Positions 17,923 through 25,505 of a DNA stretch of 61,038 nt are shown here, piece after piece. The position numbers and the translations under genes are program-made. Every line of letters starts with the position of its first letter. Positions within the stretch are counted from its first letter, which is position 1. The notes beneath the pieces are model-generated. The model was given only the letters and a program-made list of their open reading frames with translations. It was not told the origin of the DNA and made no database searches. This DNA comes from Streptomyces triticirhizae (GTDB lineage Bacteria > Actinomycetota > Actinomycetes > Streptomycetales > Streptomycetaceae): positions 1 to 61,038 of the forward strand of contig NZ_RFFJ01000011.1 in NCBI RefSeq assembly GCF_003696235.1, given 5' to 3'.

Positions 17923-17974
17923 GCCCGTTCGCCCCCGTTCCACCCCGTTCCCCCCGTTCCACCCCGTTCCACCC
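17923..17974. repeat. Degenerate 10-bp tandem repeat (CCCCGTTCCA)
   Basis: Five imperfect copies of CCCCGTTCCA run head to tail in the gap between the LPMO and the methyltransferase. No gene uses the region and no hairpin forms. It looks like slippage-generated low-complexity DNA. Confidence 0.5.
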
Positions 17975-18042
17975 CGACAGCCCGGGGACCGGAGGCGTCC
18001 CCCGGTCCCCGGGCCCCGGTGGTTTGGGCCTCCGGGCTACGA

Positions 18043-18078
18043 TCCTGGTCGGATGCCGGCGACGGCATCCGACCAGGA
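18043..18078. promoter_or_regulatory. Perfect 16-bp inverted repeat upstream of the methyltransferase
   Basis: The arms TCCTGGTCGGATGCCG and CGGCATCCGACCAGGA are perfectly complementary around a GCGA loop. The repeat lies 30 bp upstream of the methyltransferase ATG and immediately after a possible -10 hexamer (TACGAT, 18038-18043). It could be a large operator or a strong 5'-UTR hairpin. A terminator is less likely because it sits 220 bp past the LPMO stop. Confidence 0.65.
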
Positions 18079-18107
18079 CGAAGCGACGGCCGGCGGTGGG
18101 AGCAGCG

Positions 18108-18854
18108 ATGACGACCGCGAGCGGGACGACCCTCCGGCTCTATGGCGAACTGGCCCCCTGGTGGCCGCTGATCTCGCCGGTCGAGGTCTACGAGGAGGAC
18201 GCGGCGACCGCCGCCGAGCTGTTCGCGCTCGCCGCCCGCCCGGTGCGCGAGGTGCTGGAGCTGGGCAGCGGCGGCGGCCATCTGGCGCGCCATCTGCGGG
18301 ACGGCTTCACCCTGACGCTGGTCGACCTCTCGCCCGCGATGTTGTCCGTCTCCCGCGCGGTCAACCCGGACGTCGAGCATCTGGCGGGCGACATGCGGGA
18401 GTTGCGGCTCGGGCGGGCGTTCGACGCGGTGCTGGTGCACGACGCCATCGACTACATGACCACGGCCGAGGACCTGGCGGCGACGTTCCGCACGGCCTGG
18501 GCGCATCTGCGGCCCGGCGGGGTCGCGGTCTTCTTTCCCGACCATGTCGCCGACACCTATGAGCCGGTCACGGACTGCGGCGGGAGCGACGCCCCCGACG
18601 GCAGCGGCGTGCGGTATCTGGAGTGGAGCCTGCCGCCCGCGCCGGGCGCGACGACCGTGCGCACCGACTACAGCTTCACCCTGCGGGCCGCCGACGGCTC
18701 GGTGCGGCTGGTGCACGAGGCGCACCACACCGGCCTCTTTCCGGTGGCGGAGTGGCAACGGCTCTTGGCGGAGGCCGGGTTCGCGGCGACCACCGTCACC
18801 GAACAGGGCGGGGCCGAACGCACCCTCTTCGTCGGATCGCGCCCGCCGGCCTGA
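18108..18854 (+). CDS. Class I SAM-dependent methyltransferase
   Basis: The 248-residue Rossmann-fold methyltransferase has motif I as VLELGSGGGHLARHL. The acidic SAM-ribose position is in LTLVDLSPAML, motif II region follows in FDAVLVHDAIDYM, and motif III is in HLRPGGVAVFF. The C-terminal half (SFTLRAADGSVRLVHEAHH) is typical of small-molecule or protein methyltransferases of unknown target. ATG 18108 has GGTGGGAG upstream. It stands alone, with the hairpin at 18043-18078 in front of it, so the substrate cannot be guessed from neighbours. Confidence 0.88.
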   Translation: MTTASGTTLRLYGELAPWWPLISPVEVYEEDAATAAELFALAARPVREVLELGSGGGHLARHLRDGFTLTLVDLSPAMLSVSRAVNPDVEHLAGDMRELRLGRAFDAVLVHDAIDYMTTAEDLAATFRTAWAHLRPGGVAVFFPDHVADTYEPVTDCGGSDAPDGSGVRYLEWSLPPAPGATTVRTDYSFTLRAADGSVRLVHEAHHTGLFPVAEWQRLLAEAGFAATTVTEQGGAERTLFVGSRPPA

Positions 18855-19301
18855 AGCTCCACACGAACCCGGGAAAGGGCCCCGCGCGCCCGGACGGAAC
18901 GTGCGGACGCGCGGGGAAGAGCCGGACCCCGGCCGGTCCGGGGGCTGGTCGGACGCGACCGGCGTTGGGCTCCGCTGGGGCGAGGTCCCTCGGGGGAACG
19001 CGCCCCTGGGTGGGCCGCGTTCCGATCATTCTCCGAAAGATCTCGGTTGTTGCTTTACTTTTCTCGTCCCGGGGCTGGGGCGGGGAAAGCCACTGATAAG
19101 CAAGCGCTTACTTAACCGGTAAACTAATCCCCGGGTGGCGCTCATGTCAAGGCGAAGTCGCGCGCGCTGGCCATGTTTTACACGACGATGGGAATGGCCC
19201 CGTGGAAAACGTTCCTCCACAGCAGAATTGATGTGGAGAATGGCGCGCACCGTGTGGACTAAACCGATCCTCCCCGTGGTTCTCGATGTTCCCGTGGTTT
19301 G
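18855..19301. other. Long convergent intergenic region, unusually A+T-rich
   Basis: This 447-bp gap lies between genes that converge (methyltransferase and flavin reductase), yet it looks like promoter DNA. It contains TTAACCGGTAAACTAATC, several short palindromes and A+T content well above the local average from about 19040. No plausible gene starts here on either strand. It may be the leftover control region of a lost gene. Confidence 0.45.
19097..19114. promoter_or_regulatory. 18-bp operator-like palindrome TAAGCAAGCGCTTACTTA
   Basis: The palindrome is perfect except for one mismatched pair and is centred on AGCGCT, the style of many TetR-family operators. It has no start codon within reach on either strand, making it an orphan site. 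Confidence 0.5.
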
Positions 19302-19817
19302 TCAGATGGCGGTTTCGGGGCCGAGTCGGTGATAGGTGCGATCGACGAAGACCAGGGGACTGGCATCGGGGCGCACTTCCGCTTGGAGCGCGAGCAGCGA
19401 TATCAGAAAGCTGCCGCCCACCGGCGTGCGCTCCAGCACGCGGGCGCGAATCCAGGAGTGCGCGCCCTCGATCACGGGCTCCCCGGTGGGCAGCGTGAAC
19501 CAGCCGCCGGCCGCGAAGCGGTCAACGCCCCGGGTGGCGAAGCGGGCCGAGACGTCGTCCTGGTGGTCGGCGAGCAGGCTCACGGTCAGGGTGTCGACGG
19601 CGGCGATCGCCGGGGCGGACGAGGAGGTGGCCGCCAACGAGAAGGCGAGCAGCGGCGGTTCGGCCGAGACGGAGATGACCGAGGTGGCGGTGAAGCCGAC
19701 CGGCCGCCCCTCGTGCGACATGGCGATCACGGCCACCCCTGCCGGGTGCCGACGGAAGACCGACTTGAACGCCTCGCCGGTCAGGTGCCGCGCGTCGAGC
19801 TGTTCGCCGGCGGTCAT
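19302..19817 (-). CDS. Flavin reductase domain protein
   Basis: This 171-residue protein of the FMN-binding split-barrel flavin reductase family supplies reduced flavin to partner monooxygenases. The family pattern is clear: FKSVFRRHPAGVAVIAM at the N-terminus, GFTATSVISVSAEPPLLAFS, and a GGSFLISLLALQAEV-type central region near the end. ATG 19817 follows GGGAGGTG. Its start overlaps the stop of a short upstream frame on the same strand (ATGA), suggesting coupling. No monooxygenase is adjacent, so the partner is unknown. Confidence 0.88.
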   Translation of the reverse strand: MTAGEQLDARHLTGEAFKSVFRRHPAGVAVIAMSHEGRPVGFTATSVISVSAEPPLLAFSLAATSSSAPAIAAVDTLTVSLLADHQDDVSARFATRGVDRFAAGGWFTLPTGEPVIEGAHSWIRARVLERTPVGGSFLISLLALQAEVRPDASPLVFVDRTYHRLGPETAI

Positions 19818-19966
19818 CGGGCACCTCCCGCCCGCGTCGCCCGGGCCCTCGCGGTGAGGGTGTTCCCCCTCGAGGACGCGGGTGCGGGTGCGGTGGCGCG
19901 AGGGGGTGTGACGGAGAGCGAGACGAACGGCTCGACGGACAGCACGACGGAGTGATCGGCGGACAA
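19814..19966 (-). CDS. Possible 50-residue leader peptide upstream of the flavin reductase
   Basis: A TTG at 19966, with GAGAGGA 7 nt upstream, opens a 50-codon frame (starting MSADHSVVLSVEPFVSLSVT). Its stop overlaps the flavin reductase ATG by four bases. The peptide is Ser/Val-rich at the start and Ala/Arg-rich at the end, with no cysteine. It could be a leader that tunes translation of the reductase, or a small protein in its own right. Without homologues this remains tentative. Confidence 0.35.
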   Translation of the reverse strand: MSADHSVVLSVEPFVSLSVTPPRATAPAPASSRGNTLTARARATRAGGAR

Positions 19967-20296
19967 GAGGGTTCCTCTCGGTCGGGGTCGGTCGGGGTCG
20001 GTCGGGGTCGGTCGGGGCGGGTGGCGGGGAGTCGGGGAGCGGATCGGGCGGGCTCGGGGCTCGGTGCGGTGCGGGGAGCGTGTTGGTCGTATCAGTTCAC
20101 CAGAGTGAGGGTGGCCACTAGAGCGCCAGTCCAGGGCGCGCCTCGGCGTGCGGTGTTCCGGGGCGGCCCCCCGGAGTGAGGATGCCCCCGGCGGGCGCGG
20201 CGCCACCGCGCGCCGCGCGCGGTCAGGCTCGTCGTTCGGCGCCGCGCGGACGGTAATTCCCTACCGGCTCGGCCGGGCGGGGCGGAGACTCGTCCC
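19967..20296. other. Divergent intergenic region, flavin reductase / TOPRIM protein
   Basis: This 330-bp spacer holds four exact or near-exact 10-bp repeats (19981-20020) and G-rich DNA to about 20085. A less G+C-rich stretch follows (GTATCAGTTCAC, 20089-20100) that is a reasonable promoter location for the minus-strand unit. A short match to TAGAGC-like -10 hexamers faces the TOPRIM gene. I see no further gene. Confidence 0.4.
19981..20020. repeat. Four tandem 10-bp repeats GTCGGGGTCG
   Basis: Three identical copies and one with a single change sit directly upstream of the leader frame of the flavin reductase. On the minus strand they would fall in the 5' UTR or promoter. Copy-number change by slippage could alter expression. 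No protein is known to me for this sequence. Confidence 0.6.
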
Positions 20297-20914
20297 ATGG
20301 CTGATATGGACGCGTTCCGGGAAGCGGTCGTCGCATGGGTGGCCGGCGGCCCCGGCGAGCCGGTGCACGAGCTGGCCGCGCGGCTGCCCGTGCGGGCGGT
20401 CGTCCTGGTCGAGGGCCCGAGCGATGTCGAGGCGGTCGGCGCTTTGGCCGAACGCCGGGGTCGGAACCTGGCGGACGAGGGGATCTGCCTGCTGTCGATG
20501 GGCGGGGCGATGAGCGTCGGACGGTTCGCCGGCCTGCTCGGCGCACCCGGTCTGGGCCTCCGCCTGCTGGGGCTGTGCGACGAGGCGGAACGCCCCTACT
20601 ACGCCCGCGCCCTGGGGCCGGTCGACGGGGCGCGGCAGTCGTTCTTCGTCTGCGCGGCGGACCTGGAGGACGAGCTGATCCGGGCGCTGGGCGTGACGCG
20701 TGTCGAGGAGTTGGTCAGGGAGGAGGGCGAACTGCGGGCACTCCAGATCTTTCTCCGCCAGCCGGCGCAGCGGGATCGCGACGCCGGGCAGCGGCTGCGG
20801 CGCTTCATCGGCACGAAGTCGGGTCGCAAGATCCGCTATGGCCGGGTCCTGGTCGAGGCGCTCGACCAGGACCGGGTGCCCGCTCCGCTGGACGAACTGC
20901 TCACCAGCCTCTGA
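20297..20914 (+). CDS. Stand-alone TOPRIM-domain protein (OLD-family-like)
   Basis: This 205-residue protein consists mainly of a TOPRIM fold. The catalytic Glu lies in VVLVEGPSDVEAV (E39) and the acidic metal-binding motif in GLCDEAE (D95). SMGGAMSV between them is typical of OLD-type TOPRIM domains. The ATPase half of OLD nucleases is missing. A helical, basic C-terminus (RLRRFIGTKSGRKIRYGRVL) could contact nucleic acid. Related solo proteins occur in streptomycetes, but their role is undefined. Nuclease or primase-like activity is possible. There is no adjacent defence gene. Confidence 0.8.
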   Translation: MADMDAFREAVVAWVAGGPGEPVHELAARLPVRAVVLVEGPSDVEAVGALAERRGRNLADEGICLLSMGGAMSVGRFAGLLGAPGLGLRLLGLCDEAERPYYARALGPVDGARQSFFVCAADLEDELIRALGVTRVEELVREEGELRALQIFLRQPAQRDRDAGQRLRRFIGTKSGRKIRYGRVLVEALDQDRVPAPLDELLTSL

Positions 20915-20938
20915 CGTCTCCCCGGCCGCCGCCGTCGC

Positions 20939-23716
20939 TCACCCGCGCGCCGATCCCCGTTCCCGTGCGGCCGCGCCCGGTTCCCGTGCCGCCGGTGCTC
21001 GTTCCCATGCGGCCGGGGCTCGTTCCCGTGCGGCCTCGCGGGTGAGGAAGGCCAACCGGGCGCGTTTGTCGGGGAGTTCGATGACCGGGCCGAGGAGGAG
21101 GCCGGTGCGCAGGGCGCGTTCGACCGCCGGGCCGTTGCCCAGGTCGGGCTCGGCCACGATGCGCCGCACGCGCGGATCGGCGAAGACGAACTCGATCAGG
21201 CACGGGATCAGCCCGCCCGTGAAGCCCCGGCGCAGCGGGCCCCTGGGCGGGGCCAGCAGCAGGTGGACGCCCAGGTCGCCGGGGGCCACCGGGTAGTGGG
21301 CGCCCACCTCGTCGGCCGCCGGGTCGTAGGTCTGGAAGAGGCCGACCGGCACGCCGTCGCGGTGCACCAGGTAGGAGTGGTGGCTGGGCAGCGCGTCGAG
21401 GTACTCGTAGATCTCCAGCACCTCGATCGGCTCGGCGCCGACCATGCCCCAGAACGCGGCGCGTTCCTCCGTCACCCAGCCGTGCAGCAGCGCCAGGTCG
21501 GCGACGGGATCGACGGGGACGAGGCGCACCGTGCCGAAGCCGGGAACGTCGCGTTCGTAGGCGGGAGTTCGGGGAACGGCGGTGTCCCGGCCGACGGCGA
21601 GGCTCGCCTCGTGGGTGAGGCGCGCCGGCTCCGTCTCGACGGGGAGGAGGCGGCCTGCGGCCCAGAGCGGCGTCTGGTCGTGGTGGTGGGGGTGGTCGGC
21701 GGTGCCGTGCGCGCCGAGTGGAACGATCCAGCGGCTGCGCGTGCGGTCGCCCAGGTCCCAGACGTAGCGGGCGACCGGGCAGCGGGCGCTGGTGTCGGTG
21801 ACCCCGGGGACGCTGCCGGTGGCCAACACGCAGTCGTGGTCACCGGCCAGCGGCACGTCCAGGGCCGGACCGTTCGTCGAGGGCAGCGGGCGCCACAGGG
21901 CGAGGCGGTGGCGTTCGCCCCACGTTCCGTGGTCCGCCCCCTCGTTGGCGACCGCCTCCAGCGCCTCGCGGACGAGGGCGGCGGGGTCGAGGTCGGGCAC
22001 CACGCCCGGGGTGAGCAGGGTCTCCAGGGCGAACGCGATCCGGGGCCCCAGCTCCAGCCAGGGCCGCAGCGGCGCGGGGCAGCGCGGCCCGGGCCGGCCG
22101 GAGGAGGGACCGGGGGCTTCGGGACGGGTGCCGAGCGGTTCGGTGCTCAGGGTCGCCAGGGGCGCGAACGTGGGGTGCGCGGCGAGCCGGCGCGCGCAGG
22201 TGGCGCGCAACGCGGCGTAGGCGGCGGCGTCGTGGGAGTCGGCGTCCATCCGCCGGTCCCAGGCGAGCAGCCGCCCGGCCAGGGCCTCGGCCGCCGGGCT
22301 CAGCCCGTCGAGGTCGGCCAGCCGGTCGAGCATGGCGGGGGCGCCGCCGGAGAGGGTGTCGCCGTGCACTCGGGCCGTCTCGTCGGCCGTCCAGTCCCGT
22401 CGTGGCCGCAACAGCTCGGTGATGCGTCGGTGTTGGTGGCCCGGCAGGAACTCGACGCCCAGCGGGGCGGCGAGCCCACGCTCGTTGGCCATCACCGCGA
22501 GGCCCCCGGCGACCTCGGCGCGCGGCGCGGGCTCGTAGGCGTCGGGGCGCCAGGCGTGGCGGGCGTCCCAGGCGGGCACCGGGCGCAGCCGGTTCTCGGG
22601 GTCGCGGACGGGAACGCGGCCGGCGACCCGGTGCAGCGTGCCGCCCTCGGTGTCGGCGGCCAGCAGCACATTGACCGGTTCCACCCAGTCCTCGCAGGCC
22701 GCGTCCACATCGGCCACCGTTCTGGCCCGCAGCAGCCTGGGCAACGTGGCGAAGCCCAACCGGGCGGTGACGCGGGGAACATGGCGCAGGCTGAACGCCT
22801 CGGCGTCCTCGGGGCCGCCGAAGAGCACCGGGCCGCGCTCGGTCTCCCACACGTCGATGGTCACGGGCGCCGCGCCGGCCACGGTCACCGTCTCCAGGCC
22901 GTGGAGTGCGGGCTCCCAGCCGTTGGGGCCGAGCGCCTCGGCGCCGTCGTCGGTGCGGCGGAGCCGTTCCCGGTAGAGGTCCTGGTAGTCGGCCATGGCG
23001 TGGGTGATGGCCCAGGCGACGGTGCCCGCGTGGCCGAAGTGCGGCAGGCCGGGGACGCCGGGGACGGCGAGGCCGAGCACGTCGAACTCCGGGCAGACCA
23101 GGCGTATCTGCTGGTAGCAGCCCGGGTCCTCGGCGTAGCGGTGGGGGTCGCCGGCGAGGAGCGCGGCGCCGGTCGCGGTGCGGTCGCCGGTGAGCAGCCA
23201 GCCGTTGCTGCCGGCGGTGCCCGGGGTGCCGGCGGTGAACCAGGCGACGGCCTCGGGGCCCAGGCGGCGGGTGACCTCGGCGCGCCAGAGCTTGGCGGGC
23301 AGGCCGGCGAAGAACAGGTGGGTGGCGAGCCAGACGCCCAGCGGGACCCAGGGCTGCCAGCGGCCGGGGGGCGTCCCGGTGGCGACGAACTCCGGCGCGC
23401 GGCGCGCCGCTTCGGGCAGCGCGGAGTTGACCCCGTCGGTGTAGGCGGTGACCCAGTCGCGGGTGGCGTCGTCGAGGGCGAGCAGGCAACGGCGTGCGGT
23501 CTGGGCGAGTTGGGCGCGGCGCACCAGCACGTCCCAGTCCAGGGCGGGCGGACCCAGGACGGCGGCGCACGTTCCGCGCAGCCTGCGGTGTTCCATCTCC
23601 AGTTGCCAGGCACGGTCCTGGGCGGCCAACCGGCCCTGGGCGTAGGCCAGTTCTCGGGCGCTGTCCGCGCTGAGCGAGGGGATGCCCCAGCTGTCGCGGT
23701 GGATGTGGACGGTCAC
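20939..23716 (-). CDS. Penicillin acylase-like amidase fused to a siderophore-type GNAT acetyltransferase
   Basis: Residues 1 to about 690 form an Ntn-hydrolase of the penicillin acylase family. It opens HRDSWGIPSLSADSARELAY, and the processing-site/nucleophile serine lies in AGSNGWLLTGDRT followed by AGDPH. Residues from about 720 to 890 form a GNAT domain like those that acylate hydroxyornithine or hydroxylysine in siderophore synthesis (LVPVDPVADLALLHGWV; LEIYEYL; GVHLLLAPP). No signal peptide is present, unlike secreted acylases. GTG 23716 (GAGGG upstream) is preferred over GTG 23743, which lacks a ribosome site and lies too close to the promoter. An iron box sits directly upstream, so iron-regulated siderophore acyl remodelling is the best guess. 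The C-terminal tail carries heptad repeats. Confidence 0.85.
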   Translation of the reverse strand: MTVHIHRDSWGIPSLSADSARELAYAQGRLAAQDRAWQLEMEHRRLRGTCAAVLGPPALDWDVLVRRAQLAQTARRCLLALDDATRDWVTAYTDGVNSALPEAARRAPEFVATGTPPGRWQPWVPLGVWLATHLFFAGLPAKLWRAEVTRRLGPEAVAWFTAGTPGTAGSNGWLLTGDRTATGAALLAGDPHRYAEDPGCYQQIRLVCPEFDVLGLAVPGVPGLPHFGHAGTVAWAITHAMADYQDLYRERLRRTDDGAEALGPNGWEPALHGLETVTVAGAAPVTIDVWETERGPVLFGGPEDAEAFSLRHVPRVTARLGFATLPRLLRARTVADVDAACEDWVEPVNVLLAADTEGGTLHRVAGRVPVRDPENRLRPVPAWDARHAWRPDAYEPAPRAEVAGGLAVMANERGLAAPLGVEFLPGHQHRRITELLRPRRDWTADETARVHGDTLSGGAPAMLDRLADLDGLSPAAEALAGRLLAWDRRMDADSHDAAAYAALRATCARRLAAHPTFAPLATLSTEPLGTRPEAPGPSSGRPGPRCPAPLRPWLELGPRIAFALETLLTPGVVPDLDPAALVREALEAVANEGADHGTWGERHRLALWRPLPSTNGPALDVPLAGDHDCVLATGSVPGVTDTSARCPVARYVWDLGDRTRSRWIVPLGAHGTADHPHHHDQTPLWAAGRLLPVETEPARLTHEASLAVGRDTAVPRTPAYERDVPGFGTVRLVPVDPVADLALLHGWVTEERAAFWGMVGAEPIEVLEIYEYLDALPSHHSYLVHRDGVPVGLFQTYDPAADEVGAHYPVAPGDLGVHLLLAPPRGPLRRGFTGGLIPCLIEFVFADPRVRRIVAEPDLGNGPAVERALRTGLLLGPVIELPDKRARLAFLTREAARERAPAAWERAPAAREPGAAARERGSARG
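20959..21042. repeat. 21-bp tandem repeat coding the acylase-GNAT C-terminal tail
   Basis: GTTCCCGTG or GTTCCCATG recurs at 20959, 20980, 21001 and 21022, an exact 21-bp period. On the coding strand this yields four Ala/Arg/Glu/Pro-rich heptapeptides (for example ERAPAAW) after the GNAT domain. The tail is probably disordered and of recent origin. Confidence 0.75.
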
Positions 23717-23752
23717 GGGGCCCTCGGCTCTCTCGCGGACCACAGGGGATAG

Positions 23753-23771
23753 TTAGGGGAGGCTAACCTAA
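23753..23771. promoter_or_regulatory. Iron box (DmdR1/DtxR-type operator)
   Basis: TTAGGGGAGGCTAACCTAA matches the actinobacterial iron-box consensus TTAGGTTAGGCTAACCTAA at 17 of 19 positions. It lies 37 bp upstream of the preferred acylase-GNAT start and overlaps a possible -10 (TAACTA on the minus strand). Repression under iron sufficiency is predicted. Confidence 0.88.
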
Positions 23772-23909
23772 CTTATGGTCGTTCGGGGAGGGTGTGGAGA
23801 TCGAACGGTCGTGGAGCCGTGAAGGGTTCGGTCCGTGGGGGCCGGAGACCCTGGCCGGACAGGGCCTCCGGCCCTGGTCAGCCGGGGCGCGGGGCGCGCG
23901 CCAAACCGG

Positions 23910-24878
23910 TCAGGCGGCCGCCGGAGACGCCGGCGCCCCCTGAACATGGGCGGCGATCTCGTCGCTTGTCGTCAGCCAGACGTCCGGATGGCCGGCGACG
24001 AGGGCGAGCGCCTCGTCGAGATAGCGCGAGCGGAACGCCTGGCCGATCACGAACGGGTGCAGCGCCAGCGGAAACACCCGGCCGCCGCCCGCCGACTCGG
24101 CGAGCAGCCGCTCCAGTTGGTCGCGGACGATCCGCACGAACTCCGGGCCGCTGACCCGGCCGCCGACGAAGAGGGTGATGTCGTTCAGCTCGACCGAGTA
24201 CGGGACGCCCCACATCCCCGGCACCCGCAGCGGGTACGGCTGGTCGTCGTTGGTCCAGTCGAGCAGGTAATCCAGGCCCAGTTCGGCCAGCAGCTCCGGG
24301 GTGTGGAACGTCTCGGTCAGCGCCGGCCCCAGCCAGCCACGCGGCCGCCGACCGGTGGCCCGTTCGATGTCCGCCACCACCCCGGCGAGATAGCGGCGCT
24401 CCTCCTCGCGCTCCATGCCGGCCTGGAACGTCGAGTTGTTCCTGCCGTGCGCCACCCAGGCCCAGTCGCGCTCCCGGCCGGCCCGCACGATCGCGGGATA
24501 GCGCTGGCCCGCCTCGGAGTTGAGCATCACGCTGGCCCGCACCCCGTGCCGGTCCAGGATCTCCAGCACCCGCCAGAAGCCGACGCGCGGACCGTAGTCG
24601 CGCCAGCCGTAGTTGAGCGGGTCGGGCACCAGGGGCGCGGTGTCGGGGAAGATGCTGGTGGCGGGGCGGTCCACGCGGTAGTGCTCCACGTTCAGCGCCA
24701 CATGGAACGCCACCCTGGCCCCGCCGGGCCAGCGCAGCGGCGGCCGCTCGACGATGGGGCTGTAGTCGTAGAGTCGCTGGTGGCCGTGGCCCTCGGGCCC
24801 CTCGGGCTCCGGGGGCGCGGGGTCGGCGGCCCGGGGCTCGGCGGCGCGAGGTTCGGCGGCGGGGGAGATGTCGGACAC
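23910..24878 (-). CDS. Polysaccharide deacetylase (NodB homology) family protein
   Basis: This 322-residue protein has the NodB-like barrel: YSPIVERPPLRWPGGARVAF, VPDPLNYGWRDYGPRVGFWR, SVMLNSEAG, and DWAWVAHGRNN. Its closest style is the PuuE/allantoinase-like branch, in which the usual metal triad is modified, so the reaction may not be chitin deacetylation. GTG 24878 is preferred (AGGGA upstream) because earlier codons are not conserved. No signal peptide is seen. It diverges from a MerR regulator across a strong palindrome, implying MerR control. The C-terminal HPDVWLTTSDEIAAHV matches the family end. Confidence 0.87.
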   Translation of the reverse strand: MSDISPAAEPRAAEPRAADPAPPEPEGPEGHGHQRLYDYSPIVERPPLRWPGGARVAFHVALNVEHYRVDRPATSIFPDTAPLVPDPLNYGWRDYGPRVGFWRVLEILDRHGVRASVMLNSEAGQRYPAIVRAGRERDWAWVAHGRNNSTFQAGMEREEERRYLAGVVADIERATGRRPRGWLGPALTETFHTPELLAELGLDYLLDWTNDDQPYPLRVPGMWGVPYSVELNDITLFVGGRVSGPEFVRIVRDQLERLLAESAGGGRVFPLALHPFVIGQAFRSRYLDEALALVAGHPDVWLTTSDEIAAHVQGAPASPAAA

Positions 24879-24933
24879 GGGAGCCGTCCCTTCGTGGTCT
24901 GCGTCTGCGGCGGCTTGCCCGGCCCATCGTCGA

Positions 24934-24955
24934 ACCCTCACACTCGTGTGAAGGT
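24934..24955. promoter_or_regulatory. MerR-type operator between the deacetylase and MerR genes
   Basis: The core TCACACTCGTGTGA (24938-24951) extends to a 22-bp palindrome with ACC and GGT ends and one mismatched pair. On the minus strand it fills an 18-19-bp spacer between TTTACC and TTCGAC. This long-spacer geometry is the one MerR activators untwist. Confidence 0.72.
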
Positions 24956-24997
24956 AAAGCCCGACGGCGGTGAGCCGCGTCACATGCGGGAGAACCC

Positions 24998-25357
24998 ATG
25001 CGGATAGGGGAGTTGGCGGAGCGCACCGGGACCTCCCGGCGGCTGCTGCGGTACTACGAGGAGCAGGGCCTGATCACCCCCCAGCGCTGCGCCAACGGCT
25101 ACCGCGCCTACGGGGAGGAGTTCGTCGACCGCGTCCAGCAGATCCGTGGACTGCTCGACGCGGGGCTGCCCACCCGGATCATCCGGGAGATCCTGCCCTG
25201 CCTGAACCGGCCACGGGACATCCACTTCACCGACGCCACCCCGGAGATGCTCGCCCTGCTGGAGCGCGAGCGCGACGCGATGACCCGTCGCATCGAGCTG
25301 TTGACCCGCAACCGCGACGCGATCGGCGCGTACCTCGCGGCGGTCCGCGACCGCTGA
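24998..25357 (+). CDS. MerR-family transcriptional regulator
   Basis: The 119-residue protein has the canonical MerR winged helix: MRIGELAERTGTSRRLLRYY, then EEQGLITPQR and GYRAY. A dimerisation coiled coil follows (LALLERERDAMTRRIELLTR). No C-terminal metal-binding cysteine cluster is visible, so it is not a classic heavy-metal sensor. It is divergent from the deacetylase gene and separated from it by the palindrome at 24934-24955. Autoregulation and control of the deacetylase are likely. The signal is unknown. Confidence 0.9.
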   Translation: MRIGELAERTGTSRRLLRYYEEQGLITPQRCANGYRAYGEEFVDRVQQIRGLLDAGLPTRIIREILPCLNRPRDIHFTDATPEMLALLERERDAMTRRIELLTRNRDAIGAYLAAVRDR

Positions 25358-25505
25358 CGGCGCCGGCACCGCCCCGACCCGTAGGGAAGGCCCGATGGAC
25401 GGCGGTGACCTCGCCTAACATCACTGACGGTGGCCCCCGCCGGCACCTGACGCGGGGGGCGCCAGGCTTCCACAACCGTGCGACAGACGTGAGGAATCCA
25501 CGACC

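Noticed and set aside
19135..19332. 65-residue frame starting in the orphan promoter-like region
   Set aside because: It runs into the 3' end of the flavin reductase on the opposite strand, lacks a ribosome site and shows no domain or codon support.
25358..25505. CIRCE or HAIR heat-shock element before htpG
   Set aside because: No GCACTC-N9-GAGTGC and no HspR-type repeat is visible in the 148-bp upstream region.
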